DNA from: Miscanthus floridulus
Lineage: Eukaryota; Streptophyta; Magnoliopsida; Poales; Poaceae
Direction of reading: 5' to 3'
Assembly (NCBI RefSeq): GCF_019320115.1
Contig: NC_089584.1
Coordinates: forward strand, 107,773,799 to 107,837,798
DNA: 64,000 nt
This document shows, one piece after another, positions 1 through 12,186 of the stretch. Under the pieces are notes generated by a model. That model saw only the letters and a program-made list of their open reading frames with translations. It had not been told where the DNA came from and did not search any database. Each line of letters starts with the position of its first letter. The stretch's first letter is position 1. The translations under genes were made by a program, and so were the position numbers.

Positions 1-30
1 GACCACGGTAGAAATGCTGGGAGTAGGAGT

Positions 31-284
31 GGCCCGTTTGGCCCGCCTCTGCCCGGCTTCGGCTCTCGCACTGTGGAGGTACTGTGGCTGAGCCTGGCTC
101 TCACACTATGGAGGTACTGTGGCAGAGCCCGGCGAAGCTACGAACGGGCAGCTCCCGTGGCTCATCAAGAGACGCAAGTGGAGCCGGAGCCATTTGTGCC
201 AAAGCTACAGGGATGCACAGTGCGCTACCGGTCTTGGGAGGTGGAGGTGGAGCCGGAGCCGTGACGAGCAGCACCAAACGGGCC
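31..284. mobile_element. MITE-like element with 11-bp inverted ends
   Basis: The stretch begins GGCCCGTTTGG and ends CCAAACGGGCC, a perfect 11-bp terminal inverted repeat around 254 bp of GC-rich sequence. Inside, a unit of about 35 bp containing GGAGGTACTGTGGC is repeated in tandem at about 62-135. No coding potential is convincing. No clean target duplication is visible, so the superfamily is left open. Confidence 0.5.
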
Positions 285-718
285 ATATGAATCTTCTGCG
301 CCAATAATTTAGAACGACAATAAACTAATAATAGCTTTTTTTTTACATCAGCCAATAACAGCTTTGTTTGACAGTTGACAGCAGTGTGCTTTTCTTGATG
401 TTGACAAATGACCAGACACAGCGGCTTTCCTGTCCCTATATTTTTGTCTCCAACGGTTGCTCCACCTTGCTGCCGATATTTCTTTGGTTCAAGTGTCAAA
501 CATCTGCACCGTGAAATTTGGTGCACAAGATATCGAGGCTCAGCCTATGTACTCGGACTTTTTATCAGACCTGTTCAGGCCTCTGTTTAATTCAGGTTGT
601 GGTGCAGCTTGTTCCTCTATTCACCGAAATGGTGAACAAAGCGCCACCATGAGGAAGGAATCAAATCAAATGCGGGGTGCCGACGAGGAAGGAATCAGAC
701 CATGAGCAAAGTCACTAA
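285..718. other. intergenic, nothing recognised
   Basis: No exon, RNA gene or complete repeat is recognisable. A short direct repeat (GAGGAAGGAATCA) occurs twice near 650-690. Confidence 0.5.
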
Positions 719-844
719 GGGCTCGTTCGTTTAGGGCTATTCCTGGCATAAATCAATCCTGGTGAGAGTTAGCTATATAATTTACTGAAGCATTCCTGGC
801 AGGATTGGTTCCAGGGGGTGATTCCCTGGGAACCGAACAGGGCC
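719..844. mobile_element. short MITE
   Basis: About 125 bp bounded by imperfect inverted ends, GGGCTCGTTCG at the left and CCGAACAGGGCC at the right, with internal complementarity (ATTCCTGGCA, TTCCAGGGGG). This 'GTTCG...CGAAC' end type is common among grass hAT-like and Tourist-like MITEs. Non-coding. Confidence 0.45.
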
Positions 845-860
845 TAAATTATTTTTCAAT

Positions 861-1813
861 TTCTCTCGATTCCTAAGACCAAACAGGACCTTAATTGACC
901 ATCCATAACCCTATTAAATAGCAGGATAGAACTATTCCTCTTGTTTCAATAGTGTTAGAGAATGGAGATACTGCAAATTTGCGATAATTATACCTTGATA
1001 TGGCTTAATGGACAAATGTTTTGTAAGGCTATTCTCCCGAGGCCACAGGGAAAAAAAGGGAGGAAAGTACGTAGTAATTTTGGCTGCTGTGCTATTCAGA
1101 TAAAAAAAAAACTCCATCTAATCCAAAATAAATCAATTTTAAGAGTTGCCGTAAGTCCAGTTATTTTAAGTTTAACCAAATTTATGCAAAAAAAACTAGA
1201 AAGCAAATTAGTACTACTAGATGCATCATGAAATTTACTTTCACAATATACTTATTAGGTATGATAGATGATGTTACTCTTTTATATAGAGTTGGTCAAA
1301 CTTAAGATTGTTTATAACTTTAATTGATTCTAGGAATCAATTTATTTTGTGTCCGAGATAGTATTTGAAACATGGATCTTATATTGTCAAGTTTTTTTAC
1401 TGAGGAACACAATGGTGTGAAAAATATTAAGAAATGATCAACGATTTGAGAGAAATTTGAATTTCATTTCAGAACACGATTCCAAATTTTCCTCCCAAGT
1501 CCTAACGAGCAGTGGCCTTCCGGTGCACAGTCGGAACCTGAACACCATGTTTTTTTTGCGCCGTGTGTGCGCACATCTTTTTTGGACTTCACAGAGTCCA
1601 AGCTGCAGGTGCAGGGCCCATTAAGTTGCAGGTCCCAGTATTGATTTTTAGTTAGTACTATGTAAGTAAGTAAAATTGGATCTGCTCAAAAAAAGAGTAT
1701 GTAAAATTGGTCATACAATATTGAAATTAAGAAAGAGAAGAAGGAAATGTTTTTGATAAAAAATATGTCTAAATGAGAATTAAGATATAAAAATATGTAA
1801 TAGGTAGATAATA
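861..1813. other. AT-rich intergenic DNA
   Basis: AT-rich, with homopolymer runs and no ORF with recognisable similarity. No element ends were found. It may be an old unrecognised transposon. Confidence 0.5.
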
Positions 1814-1918
1814 CTCCCTCCGTTCCAAATTAAAACCACTTTGACTTTTTTAATACACACATAGCAAAATGGATGTACCAAAAAAGTCAGAGCGACTTAT
1901 AATTTAGAATGGAGGGAG
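1814..1918. mobile_element. Stowaway MITE (Tc1/mariner type)
   Basis: The ends are CTCCCTCCGTTCC at the left and the complementary GGAGGGAG at the right, directly flanked on both sides by TA. The CTCCCTCCGT terminus with a TA target duplication is the signature of grass Stowaway elements. Its 105-bp length is slightly below the usual size. It lies about 0.6 kb downstream of the stop codon of the LysM kinase gene. Confidence 0.85.
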
Positions 1919-2482
1919 TAGGAGAGAAAAGAAAATGGATTGACTAAGCAAATATTTTGTAAAATTATCTATTATGAATATAGTTTATATGTATAGTATT
2001 TATATAACATCGAAGTATAAAAACTACTCTATAGTTTCTTGGTTAGAACTGCTCTTAGAATATTTCTGCTTTGGCAACATACCAACGTGATAAGAGGGTC
2101 CAAGAACCCACAATACACAAGTACACGTTGCAGTCGCTGCTGCTGAACTTGGGCTACAAACACAAGTCAGGGCATAGCAGCAGCGGAACAAACGAAATTT
2201 TTGTATACATACGTAGCTACAAACACAACTGATGGAGACACTGCATTGCAAGGTAGATTCTTGTATACATACGTAACTACATACTGTACCACCGACCAAG
2301 AAATTTTGCACTCTGGTAGGTATTCTCTCAGAACTCAAAAGAAACCTAAAAATCGCTCAACTGGACAAAGGACCAGTAAGATATAGAGAGGAGGGCTATA
2401 GGCGAATATATGCCCCCGGTGGATCAGGTGACTAGATCACTGAAGAGCATGTACAGCAGCATCACAGGCCAGTGTGACCAGA
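1919..2482. other. 3' flank / 3' UTR of the LysM kinase gene
   Basis: There is no independent gene. Two copies of a short motif (TATACATACGTA followed by A/GCTAC) at about 2203-2280 form an imperfect direct repeat. The part nearest 2482 should be the 3' UTR of the minus-strand kinase gene. No polyadenylation signal was assigned. Confidence 0.5.
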
Positions 2483-5400
2483 TCACCTCCCCGCCACAAG
2501 ACCACTGAACACTTGGCTGTTCCCAGCCTGTGTCGCCTCCCACTCGATAGAAGACAGCAGTATTTGAGAGAGCGTGATCACCACCTGCTTCATGTCCGGC
2601 CGTAGAACAGGGTCTTCGTCCACGCACTGTTTCGCTAGCATGGCCATCTTAGGAAAAGCATTTTAGGGGGTTCAGAACAACGAGCAAAGGTGCCACAAAA
2701 TGGGCTGGCAAGATAACTGGAAAATCTTAGTTCTAACTGCAAGAAGTACATGAGTTTAAAATTCATACCTTGTACGCACAGTCATGAGGATACAGATCCC
2801 TCAGATTATGGTCAATACAGTCTTTCAGGTTCCCCATATTCGTTGAATTAGGACATTTCCTTAGAGCAGTTAACATCTGTGGAGTACAAAACCAAAGTTT
2901 CTTAAGACTTTTGGAGTCAATAAAAACAAATAAATTAGAAGCTTGAACAAAGTTCAACAGAAGTTCTAATGCTACTTCAATGGTAAGATAATGGTAAAGC
3001 CTAAGGTACAACATTAGAAAGTCAACTAACACTGGACTGAAAACTTACAACTGATGCCAGTGAGCGTCTCTCAGAGTTTGAGCTTGCACCCATTCCTTCA
3101 GCTCTTGTAATCGCCTCCTTTCCAGATATTAGCTCAAAAAGTACCACACCAAAAGCATAGACATCACTCTTTGTAGTTGCCAGGCCATCCCGCAGGTATC
3201 TAAACGATCAATGAAAGATTGTTACAACGCCATAGTTAGAGACAAAACTTGCTTTTAATTAAAACAATGACAGCAAATATGCACTTACTCAGGGGCCAGA
3301 TAACCAAAAGTTCCAACAACCTTAGTGACAGAAGCCTCTGCATCACTGGATTTCACTACAAGTTTTGCAAGGCCAAAATCTGAAATCTGTAAAGGCAGAA
3401 GATGCATACACAAGGTATTAGTTGTTTAGTTGATGCAAGAAAAAGGGAACCAAATAATTTAAATCACCTAACCTTCGCTCTGAAGGAACCAGCAAGCAAG
3501 ATATTACTTGATTTAATGTCTCTATGAACATAATGATCTTTGGTGTGCTCATGAATGTATTCTAGTCCTCTAGCAGCATCAAGTGCAATTTGGACCCTAA
3601 AGATCCATGAAAGTGATGAACATCCTGGAAGAAATAAAAAAAATCAATCAACAATGGTAAATCCTGTGGAGATAGCATAATTAGGTGTTCAAACAAATGG
3701 TAGCATAGTACCAAGTGAGGCATACAATATGAGTCCAGAACTACCGAGGACAAATAGAATTACATGTACTTAGGTGATCCCTAGCCAGTACTTGGTGGTA
3801 GCTGATCCCTAGGCAGTACTTGGTGGTAGCTGATCCCTAAGGCAGTACTTGGTGGTCCAAGGCTGCCCATAGCATAGCACATACACCCTCCGACCCAAAA
3901 AGAGTGTCATTCTAGCTATGAATCTAGAGTTCTCTTCTAGCTATGAATCTAGAGTTCTGGACAAACATATTCATAGCTAGAACAGATTCATAGCTAGAAT
4001 GACACTCTTTTTGGGATGGAGGGAGTAAACGGTAGTCCCCTTCTTAAGACAATGTCTCTCTATGTGGCCCACTTTTTTCTTTTAACATTTAATGCAAGAT
4101 GTAAATATTCACAAAAAGCGTGCTCCCCAGTCCCCTCCTTGCCTCCTGGAGAACATTTCACTCCCTAGGTGGGCTAGGTGTTAGGTGGAAGTCGAATGCT
4201 CGCCTAGAGCCAGAAGACTTTTGATTGAAACACTGGTAAGTGGTTATTGTAAATTGTTTGACACGGGGGGCTTCCACAGTCCTAACAAATGAACAGCTTA
4301 TGAACATGTTACTACTTTATAAAGTTGAAAGTCATATCTATGAGCAAGAAAATCTTTCAGAAATCAAGTGTCAGATGAGGGTATACCCTTGCTTTCAGGA
4401 TCATGTAGATGATTTTTGAGCGAACCATTTTGAGAGTACTCATAAACCAGGAAAAGCTCATCCTTACTTGCTGCATAGCCAATCAATTCTACCTTTGACA
4501 AACATGGGTCACACAATGAAAGTTCAGTAAACATGGAACAGCAATAAATGAATTTATACTAGGATTTTGTGATAAGCAATAAAATTCCGTACCAGACTAG
4601 CATGATGAACCTTACAAAGAACTTTCATCTCCACTATGAATTCTTTTGTTTTAGTAGCCATCATTCTCTTTATCGCAACCTCCTGTAGACAACATTTTTT
4701 ACTATTGAGAAGGCAATGACAAGGAATATTATGCATACAAGTGAGAAGCTTCGATGTTGGACCTGGTCTCGGAGAACACCGTAATAGACAGAACCATATG
4801 TACCATGTCCAAGAAGATTTGCATCAGAAAATGAGTCGGTTGATGTGAGTATTTCTTCGTATGTAAACACAATAGGCTTCTCCCTATCAAATAAGTCTGC
4901 TGCCATGCCTGTTTTGGAGGCTTGAACCAGTTATAAATGGAAGAAGCAAAATAAAATTAACAGTAACTAATTTGTGCTGGTATTAACTTAATATTAATTG
5001 TGAATTTGTTGCCCTGTATCTCAATTGAAATTTCCACTGTATCCTATTTCAAGAAACTACTTGGTCCACCTCCAGAACAAGCGTAGGCTTGAGAGCAGTT
5101 ACTTGTGCTCCTTTTTATGGGAATGGTTAACAAACAGTAAACTGACCTTTGGGGACATTGATATGATGATCACCGCCATCTGCTCTTGTTGGCTTTGCAT
5201 TTCCAAATTGGCAACACAAGTATCTTCCAGAACCATAACAGAAACTACCACTCTTAAGGAGTTGAAACTTATGTCGGTCTGGGCTCTTTCCCTGGTTATT
5301 AGGATCTTGGGGATTATATCCAAAGAATTTCCATAGGACAAGTGCAAGGACAGCAATAGCAATTAGAGCAAGTGCAACTCCCATGCTACCAATAACCCAT

Positions 5401-8127
5401 CCATAAGGAAATTTGGTCAAATGGTGATCTGGTGTCTCTGCAGTTGTGTGCCAGAGGATACTTTGTTAGACTATCATAACCAGAATATTGTTGATTGTAT
5501 ATAATCCTTGATACCAAAACTGACATTTTTCAGTGATGATACTTGGAAGAGAAATATAGGATCAAGAACATAAAAAGAGTGACTAACTGAAAGAAAATCA
5601 AAATAAAATAAGCAAAAAGAAATGTGGAATATGCATATTGTAAATAACTCTGTCACTGATATTACCCACAAAATACAGCATACTGTATTACCACAAAATC
5701 ATGGAATGGCTATGTAAACCAAAACATCAACAAATGAGTTGTAAATTGTAATGACTACCTGAAAATATGTTCCGGTCAGTATAAAATTATCACTCACAAT
5801 GACTACCTACTCAGAACATTACAAAACGAGTTACAAAGGCCTTGTTTAGTTCCGGGGTGTAAAGTTTTGGGGTGTCACATCAGGTGTTATATTGGGGTGT
5901 TGCATGGGGTGTTCGGATACTAATAAAAAAACAAATTACAAAATCCGTCAGTAAACCGCGAGACGAATTTATTAAACCTAATTAACCGTCATTAGCACAT
6001 GTGTTACTGTAGCATTTTGTTGTCAAATCATGAACTAATTAGGCTTAAAAGATTCGTCTCGCAAATTAGTTGCAATCTGTACAATTAGTTATTTTTTAGT
6101 CTATATTTAATACTCCATGCATGTGTCCAAACATTCGATGTGACAGGGTGTAAAGTTTTGGGGTGGGAGGCCCCGTTTAGATCCAAAAAATTTTGGATTT
6201 TGGTTACTGTAGCACTTTCGTTTGTATTTGTCAATTAGTGTCTAATTATGGACTAATTAGGTTCAAAAGTTTCGTCTCGCGATTTCTCACCCAACTGTGC
6301 AATTAGTTTTTTTTTCGTCTACATTTAGTACTCCATGCATGTGCCGCAAGATTCGATGTGACGGGTACTGCACAAAATTTTTTGGAATCTAAACAGGCCC
6401 AACAAGGGCAAATAAGAACAGCAACCTGACAGTGTGTAATCTGTTGGCGCTGGGGCAGGAGCAGGAGGAGCAGGTAGTGTAACATACGCCTGTCCAGGAA
6501 CTGCAAATTGGTACAGGACAGGATGGGATAGTCATTGAGGAACTCTTCCAAAAACAAGTCTATTGCAAACATTAGATGGAAATTTACAAGAAATTATATA
6601 AAAAAGGATTGCACAAAGTAAGGTTTCCTTTTAAACATTGCAAGAAGAAAAAGAATTGCATGAGCAAGAATAATAATAGTAGTAAAGAAAAGCTAACACC
6701 ACGAAGTAGGAAAAACAGATCAGAGGCTTCAGCTGACCAAGAAAGCTTGCATTGGATATTATTGGGAGGCTCAGCAATCAAATGCTGGAGAACAGGGCAC
6801 AGAGCAGCGCAGAGTGAGAAACTTAATGTGTCACTGCCATTAAAAATCTCAACTACTACATAGTATGCATGTAAATGGGTTCAATTCTTAATGAAGATTA
6901 GGTGCAGGGCATGTGTTAGTGCAATCACTCAATGTCACATGTACCTCCTTGTGCGAACCTAGAACTACATAAAAGCACACTACGAGATGCTGCTACCAGA
7001 CCAGTAAGAGACTATTTTACTCCATTTAGTATGTAACCTCAAAGTGAAGTTAGTTATACTAGTCTGTGGTGGTAGCAATTTTCAGGAACTTGTTTAGACC
7101 CAATGATGTTCAACAAGCTGAGTTGCAGCTGATCATTCGGCAAGGAGTACCTGCCACTTCACTAAAGAACACATTTAGCGTACAATTTTGATATGATAGT
7201 TCACCGTGTCCACAGCATGGTCCTGGCAATTGGTAATTTCCAGAGCAGCCACAAGATGTAAAACGTGAACTCCGTGGTACGCCTCACAAGCCCAGACCAA
7301 TAAATCCAGAGGATCCGTACTTCATAAACGAGCAATTATTGAGAGATCCATGCTTGCAATTGCAACAACCCAACAAACTTTGAGACGAAAGGAACTACCA
7401 ATCTTTTCACAGCGAATTCAACAAAGAGAGAAACATTTGATCGACTTGTCCAAAATGATCGCAAACATTGGTATGACGGACCTGAGTTGAGTGGGATGTA
7501 ATACACCTTCCCCGCTGTGATGGGGTCGGGGCCGGCCATGGCATTGGCAGCCTCGATGGCATCCATGCTCGTCCCGAACCTACTCGACAGTGATTCCACC
7601 GTGTCCCCCTCGACGCCGACGTAGCTGAGAAGGTAGTTCCAGGGCCCGGATGAGCAGCCGCAGAGCAGGTGGAGCGCCACAACCGCCCCCGGTCGCGGCG
7701 GTCGCTGCGCCGCCCCGCCAGGCGGCGGCACGGCGAGGCCCGCGTACGCCGCGGCCGCGACATCGGCGGCAGTGGCATTGGGGGAGGAGGCCGTCGCGGA
7801 GGAGGGGATGGTGTAGGTGGTGTTGGCGAGGTAGGTACGGGACGGGAGGCATGAGCAGTTCTTACGCAAGAAGGCGTACCCCGGGCTGGCCGCGGCGTCG
7901 GCTGTGAGGTCCCCCGGCGCGGCGTCGAACATGGACTCGAGCAGCGTGGCATTGGCGGCCCCCACGCCGGCGGCCGGGAAGGCGAGGAAGGCCGTGCAGA
8001 CGCGCGAGAGCTCGGAGCAGGCGAGCGGCGCCGACGTGGCGTTCCCCCCGGCAGCGGCGGCGCCGGAGACGCCGAGGACGAGGGGCAGGAGTAGGAGGAG
8101 GAGGGGAAGGAGGCGGTGGGGCGGCAT
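2483..8127 (-). CDS. LYK3: LysM domain receptor-like kinase (LYK3-like)
   Basis: Plasma-membrane receptor kinase; the family senses chitin-type or related N-acetylglucosamine ligands. Eleven coding exons with GT-AG introns join in one frame: 8127-7482, 6500-6426, 5437-5147, 4908-4763, 4682-4593, 4492-4387, 3624-3473, 3386-3289, 3199-3049, 2876-2769 and 2647-2483, for 675 residues. The start at 8127 precedes a leucine-rich signal peptide ([19 protein letters not shown]). The ectodomain has the paired CxC motifs (NCSC, CGC) that pin LysM triplets together, and a LysM ending YYIPLNS. A membrane helix lies at about 250-275. The kinase has a glycine loop [15 protein letters not shown] lysine (about 391), HRDIKSSN loop, DFG (about 505) and APE, so it should be an active RD kinase. 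The C-terminus fits the LYK3 clade by recall. The clade name is less certain than the family. Confidence 0.93.
3775..3858. repeat. three-copy tandem repeat in a kinase intron
   Basis: A unit of about 29 bp (GATCCCTAGGCAGTACTTGG then TGGTAGCT) is repeated three times with small changes inside the intron between coding exons 6 and 7 of the LysM kinase gene. Non-coding. Confidence 0.8.
3884..4025. mobile_element. Stowaway MITE in a kinase intron
   Basis: Near-perfect inverted ends of about 40 bp (starting CACCCTCCGACCC, complement CTCCCTCCATCCC) are flanked by TA on both sides. The arms share AAAAAGAGTGTCATTCTAGC, so the transcript could fold into a long hairpin. It lies in the same intron as the tandem repeat and does not disturb the exon frame. 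Confidence 0.88.
5838..6168. mobile_element. TTGTTTAG-type MITE, GTGTAAAG subfamily
   Basis: Begins GGCCTTGTTTAGTTCC and ends with GTAAAGTTTTGGGGTG shortly before a second element. Internal landmarks (CGAGACGAATTTATTAA, GATTCGTCTCG, TAATACTCCATGCATG) are shared with the copies at 10771-11088 and 45411-45728. It lies in the intron between coding exons 2 and 3 of the LysM kinase. The superfamily is not assigned. Confidence 0.65.
6169..6400. mobile_element. TTGTTTAG-type MITE, CAAAATTTT subfamily
   Basis: Starts GGCCCCGTTTAGATCC and ends GGAATCTAAACAGGCC, an inverted pair, with further arms AAAAAATTTTGGA and its complement. It sits directly beside the preceding MITE, 25 bp from coding exon 2 of the LysM kinase, and so close to a splice donor. 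Related copies lie at 44564-44809, 48130-48374 and 58275-58544. Confidence 0.7.
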
Positions 8128-9798
8128 TGGGGTCTGCCTAGGGTTCTGGCCTCGAGGCGGCGAGGTGGTGGTGGGGCATGGAGGTGGAGGGTGGCAAGGC
8201 AGACTGGCAGTGGGCAGTGGCGAACAGAGTTGAGCAACGCTGGATGCTTCGCGTGGTCGGCTTCCAAAACGCACGCTGGGGGAACGGGACGCCGCTTTAA
8301 CAGAACGCGGTTATAATTAGCGCGCACGGCCACCAGGCGCATCGCAATCGCGGTTCGCTTGCCTCCGCACCAGCCGCCGGGCCCGGGGGAGAGGATGGCA
8401 GTATGGCACTGTCGGATTTACCTTAATGCCCCTGTCTGTCATTTTCCGTTTTGCTTGTCCGTGGATGAACAGTTGCCTGTTTAATAATGCTAATATCAAA
8501 CGGGAAAATATAAATTCACTCAAGTATTTGAGGCTCTTGAATTGTAGTACTTCTAATTTATAGGTCGTTTCGACATTTTCTTGATATATAACTTACTTTT
8601 ATGTATCTAGATAGCCACACAAAAGTTATGTATCTAAAAAAAAACATAAACTGTAATCTAGGATAGAGGTGGTACTATTTTAGCATCCGACGTGCGTTAC
8701 AATTTGTTCGGTTCATTAAGCTTGCACAGGAGTGATTACTGCACAACAAAGCATGCAACTGTTCTACAATAATCACATAATAGAGAATACTAGTAGGTGT
8801 TACTTGAACAAGGCAACTATTGTAATGGTGACGGTTGATGGTGGCAAGAGCTGATGAGAGTGCCACATGAGAATGAGGATTACACCTCTAAGGCAAAAGA
8901 AAAATGTAATACAAGGGGCTTTTTTTATGAATCATAGTACTACCAACATATACAAAAATGCAACAATTAGGAGGTTGAGAAACATATAAAATATCGATAT
9001 AGCAAATAGCCAAAAAATGTTAGATAAGCAATGGTCCAATATTATAGATTGGTATTTGGTGTCATAAATGTTGACTGTTTTCTCTACACTCTTTAGTCAA
9101 GTTTAATCACAAAACGTGGCTAGGTTGTCTACCAAGATGGAGGTAGCGTAAATTATATGGTACGTATGTGTCTCAGCCAACACCCATTCTTGAAGGTACA
9201 AATTACATGGTACGTATATGGCTCAGCCAACAATGATTCTTGAAGATACAAAATATCTTGAGAGTGAGTGTTTCATCCATATTTGTGGCTCAATAGAAAG
9301 TTTCATTCTATGATTTTATATATATATAATTTCATGACTCAGAGAGTTGGCAATCATGCTAATAGAATTTCATCCTCATGAAACTCATTTCTTCTCTTTT
9401 TTAAAACGTTGCCACGTCATAAAAAATATCTATATAATAACTTATTAAATATAAATAAAAGTCCGATAAAACTTTCAGACGCTGAGAATGACCTTAGGGG
9501 CAATATCGGGATAATAAATCATGCGTGCGAGGATCAAGGCATGCACTAAAAAAAACAATGAGAGCGTTGCTATAATGGGAGCCCAATCCGGTATCGCACA
9601 ATTAACGAGCCCCTGTCCTGTGTCCTGGACAGTATTTATAGACTTTAAAATGGTTAGCAGTCCAAAAGCATCCGATGATGCTACATCCTCAAAGTACCAT
9701 GCTGTGAACCTGTGATAGATTGAGAGTCACACAACTGATGGACTACAGGGAAAAGGCCATGGTTGACAGTTTCACGGTTCACCACGTCGGTAGGATTC
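8128..9798. other. kinase gene promoter and upstream intergenic DNA
   Basis: The first 250 bp or so are GC-rich and should contain the 5' UTR and core promoter of the minus-strand LysM kinase. No TATA box could be placed with confidence. The rest is AT-rich and holds a degenerate direct repeat near 9130-9240 (ATTACATGGTACGTATGTG and ACATGGTACGTATATGGC) but no gene. Confidence 0.5.
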
Positions 9799-9936
9799 AG
9801 CCTGTTCGGTTGGCTGGTTCATATCATTGCTGGTTCGTGAAGAAGTACTGCTGATTGATTTGTGTGAGAGAAAAATACCGTTTTGGCTGGAAATTTACGA
9901 TCGTTTACGACAAGCCACAGCCAAACGAACAAGCCG
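9799..9936. mobile_element. hAT-like MITE (CCTGTTCG type)
   Basis: Ends GCCTGTTCGGTTGGCTG and CAGCCAAACGAACAAGCC are imperfect inverted repeats. The interior carries the GTGAGAGAAAAATA motif seen in the related copies at 12080, 38956, 42191 and 60114. Non-coding. Confidence 0.65.
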
Positions 9937-10032
9937 TATGGCACATTTTGTTTCCTGGCTAAATTTGTCGCGTATGGCAGAATAGAAATCACGTCATTTG
10001 TTTCCTGGAACTAGAATATGGTAGACACATTT

Positions 10033-10318
10033 TGGTCTTATTTAGATGTATCGTAGCTAAACTTTAGCCGTTTAGCTGAGATTATTTTGATCCTCTAGCT
10101 AATTGATGTTTATTTATCATATTGTTCTTACATTTGTTGAGCACAATGTGAACATAGAAAAACAGAGGGACAGGTTCATCATTAACTATGTTTTAGCTGA
10201 GTTGGAACAGCAAGTGTGTACATTTCTATCTCTAGCTAAAGTTGAGCTAAGTTTTAGCTGCACCTGTTTAGATCCCGGCAGCTAGCTAAATTTTGGGCGG
10301 TGGATCAAACAAGACCTT
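10033..10318. mobile_element. probable MITE
   Basis: Left end GGTCTTATTTAGAT and right end ATCAAACAAGACC are imperfect inverted repeats. TAGCTAAACTTTAGC-like motifs recur inside in both orientations. No target duplication was resolved. Confidence 0.4.
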
Positions 10319-10546
10319 AACATGCTCTAGCTCCTAGGATACACCTCCAGCTCTAGTTCTCTCGAAAAGCAACTCCAAGAAGCAGCAGCTCTCGTGTAGT
10401 CCTGAAAAACATTTTGTAAAACGGCCCTGTTTTCTAGATTGAATGAAAGACGTCAAATGTTCGTAGCATCTTTATTTATTTAACTTTATTAAGAAAGTAT
10501 ATTCTACAGTTAATTTGAACGTATATTTTTTATATCAGATCAAACT

Positions 10547-10735
10547 CTAGGTGTTTGGTTCAGTCAGGAGCTTCTAAATCTAATCCAATTTAATTATATT
10601 TAATCACTTTTTATCCAAACACTATGACTAAATGGACTAAGAGAGCTTTAGTCCTCTCTAACAACTCTGAAGTGACTAAATATGACTAAACCATTTAGGA
10701 GGGACTAAATTGTCAGCTGGGGTCAAACAACACCT
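10547..10735. mobile_element. MITE (AGGTGTTTGG type)
   Basis: Starts AGGTGTTTGGTTCAGTC and ends GGGGTCAAACAACACCT, an imperfect inverted pair around 190 bp. The GACTAAA motif recurs inside. Non-coding. Confidence 0.55.
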
Positions 10736-10770
10736 TAACTTCTCCAAGAGGTGAGATTTAGGATAGTTAA

Positions 10771-11088
10771 GCCTTGTTTAGATCCAGCATGTAAAGTTTT
10801 AGGGTATCACGTCGGATGTTATATAAGGGTATCGTATGGAGTGTTCGGATACTAATAAAAAAAATAAATTACATCTGTCAGTAAACCACGAGACAAATTT
10901 ATTAAGCCTAACTAATTCACTATTAGCATATATGTTACTGTATCACTTTATTATTAAATTATGGGCTAATTAGGTTTAAAAGATTCGTCTCGTAAATTAG
11001 TCATAAACTGTATAATTAGTTATTTTTTAGTCTATATTTAATAGTCTATGTATGTGTCGGGATGTAAAATTTAAGGGTAACAAGGGCT
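10771..11088. mobile_element. TTGTTTAG-type MITE, GTGTAAAG subfamily
   Basis: Begins AGCCTTGTTTAGATCC and ends AACAAGGGCTT. Internal sequence (GGAGTGTTCGGATACTAATA, CAGTAAACCACGAGAC, GATTCGTCTCG) aligns along its whole length with the copy at 5838-6168. More diverged, probably older. Confidence 0.7.
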
Positions 11089-12079
11089 TAATTCGGGCGG
11101 AGAACCAGCTAATCTTTTTCACGGTTCCAGCAGCATTAACTACGCGAGCACAGCAGGGTGCGGCCGAAAAGCCCCGCACGTGGGGTGCCCCGTGGCCGAC
11201 AGCGACAGGGCTGTCTCCAATGCTCCACTCCACGGCAGCGGCGACGACGACGAGGAGGTGGAGCCGCCCGCTGCCAACGCCACTCCCGCTCCCACCGCTG
11301 GCAATCGCTACAGGCCGGGCCCAAAAGCTCGATATTTTGGGGGTTTTCTGCGCGGTCCGTACACGCGCGGCCACATATTTTCGCTCGATCAGATGAGTGA
11401 GATCTGCTTGCTATAGCTTTGTTGAGCTTAACGCCTCCCAGCAGCTAAAAGCAGCAGCTCGCGTGGGTGCGCTGCTGGCGCGGGCACCAGCCTGCAGCCT
11501 TGGGCCTTTGCTTGGTGTTTTTATACGGCGATCGAGTAGCCACCTACTGGCGTGTACTTGCTGTCCGAATATTTCCACGGATTAGGTGGATTATACAACT
11601 GTAGACCGTAGTACCCGAATGGTAGGTGCCTATATAGGCGGCACTGATAGCGGATGGATCATGTGGAACCAGCAGCTTTTGATTTGCCAGATGGATTGAG
11701 ATTTTGGTGGGTAACAACGGATCCAAGTGAGGGGTACGTACACGTACTACGTCAACGGCGGACAGCGAACGGGGGTGAGGTGACCCGGGTGAGGCAAGCG
11801 GCCACAGCCCACAGCCCACAGGATGTACGTGGTGAACTGGTGACTGCCTGAGTGGTTAGTGGTGACGACGAAGCTAGCAAGCTGGGACGACGTGCGGGCG
11901 CCGCAAAAAATGGCGGCTAGGAGCATGTGGCATCTGCCCTGCCCCGGGCCGGGGGCCGGGGCCATGCGATGCAACTGCGCACGGTTAAGTTGCCAGTAGG
12001 AAACTAGGAAGTTGCTGTTGGTTTCATCGTTTGTCGTCAATTTCCAATAGGTTTATTTGTCACCTCTTTGTTAATATCA
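11089..12079. other. intergenic, GC-rich patch without a supported gene
   Basis: 11100-11400 and 11870-11990 are GC-rich and open in several frames on both strands, as expected from base composition. No conserved domain, splice pattern or start context supports a gene. Confidence 0.5.
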
Positions 12080-12186
12080 TGTTCGCTTGTCTGATAAGCC
12101 ATGACTGAAAGTACTATTGACTGATATGTTGTGAGACAAAAATATTATTTGTTGACTGAAAAAGTACGGCTTATAATCCCAAACGA
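12080..12186. mobile_element. hAT-like MITE (GTTCGCTTG type), degraded ends
   Basis: The interior is closely similar to the copy at 42191-42306: a GAAAGTACT motif, GTTGTGAGA, then CTGAAAAAGTACGGCTTATA. The right inverted end is decayed (ATCCCAAACGA), so this is an older copy. Confidence 0.6.

Noticed and set aside
2424..2627. Minus-strand frame ending the kinase differently ([10 protein letters not shown]...)
   Set aside because: The correct frame, set by the spliced exons, reads [15 protein letters not shown] and ends at 2483, matching the kinase family's C-terminus.
3774..3858. Possible CRISPR-like repeat
   Set aside because: Units are contiguous without spacers and lie in a plant intron, so this is a simple tandem repeat.
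7336..8342. Alternative long frames on both strands over LysM kinase exon 1
   Set aside because: Only one frame has the signal peptide, LysM motifs and a splice donor that joins the following exons. The others come from high GC content.
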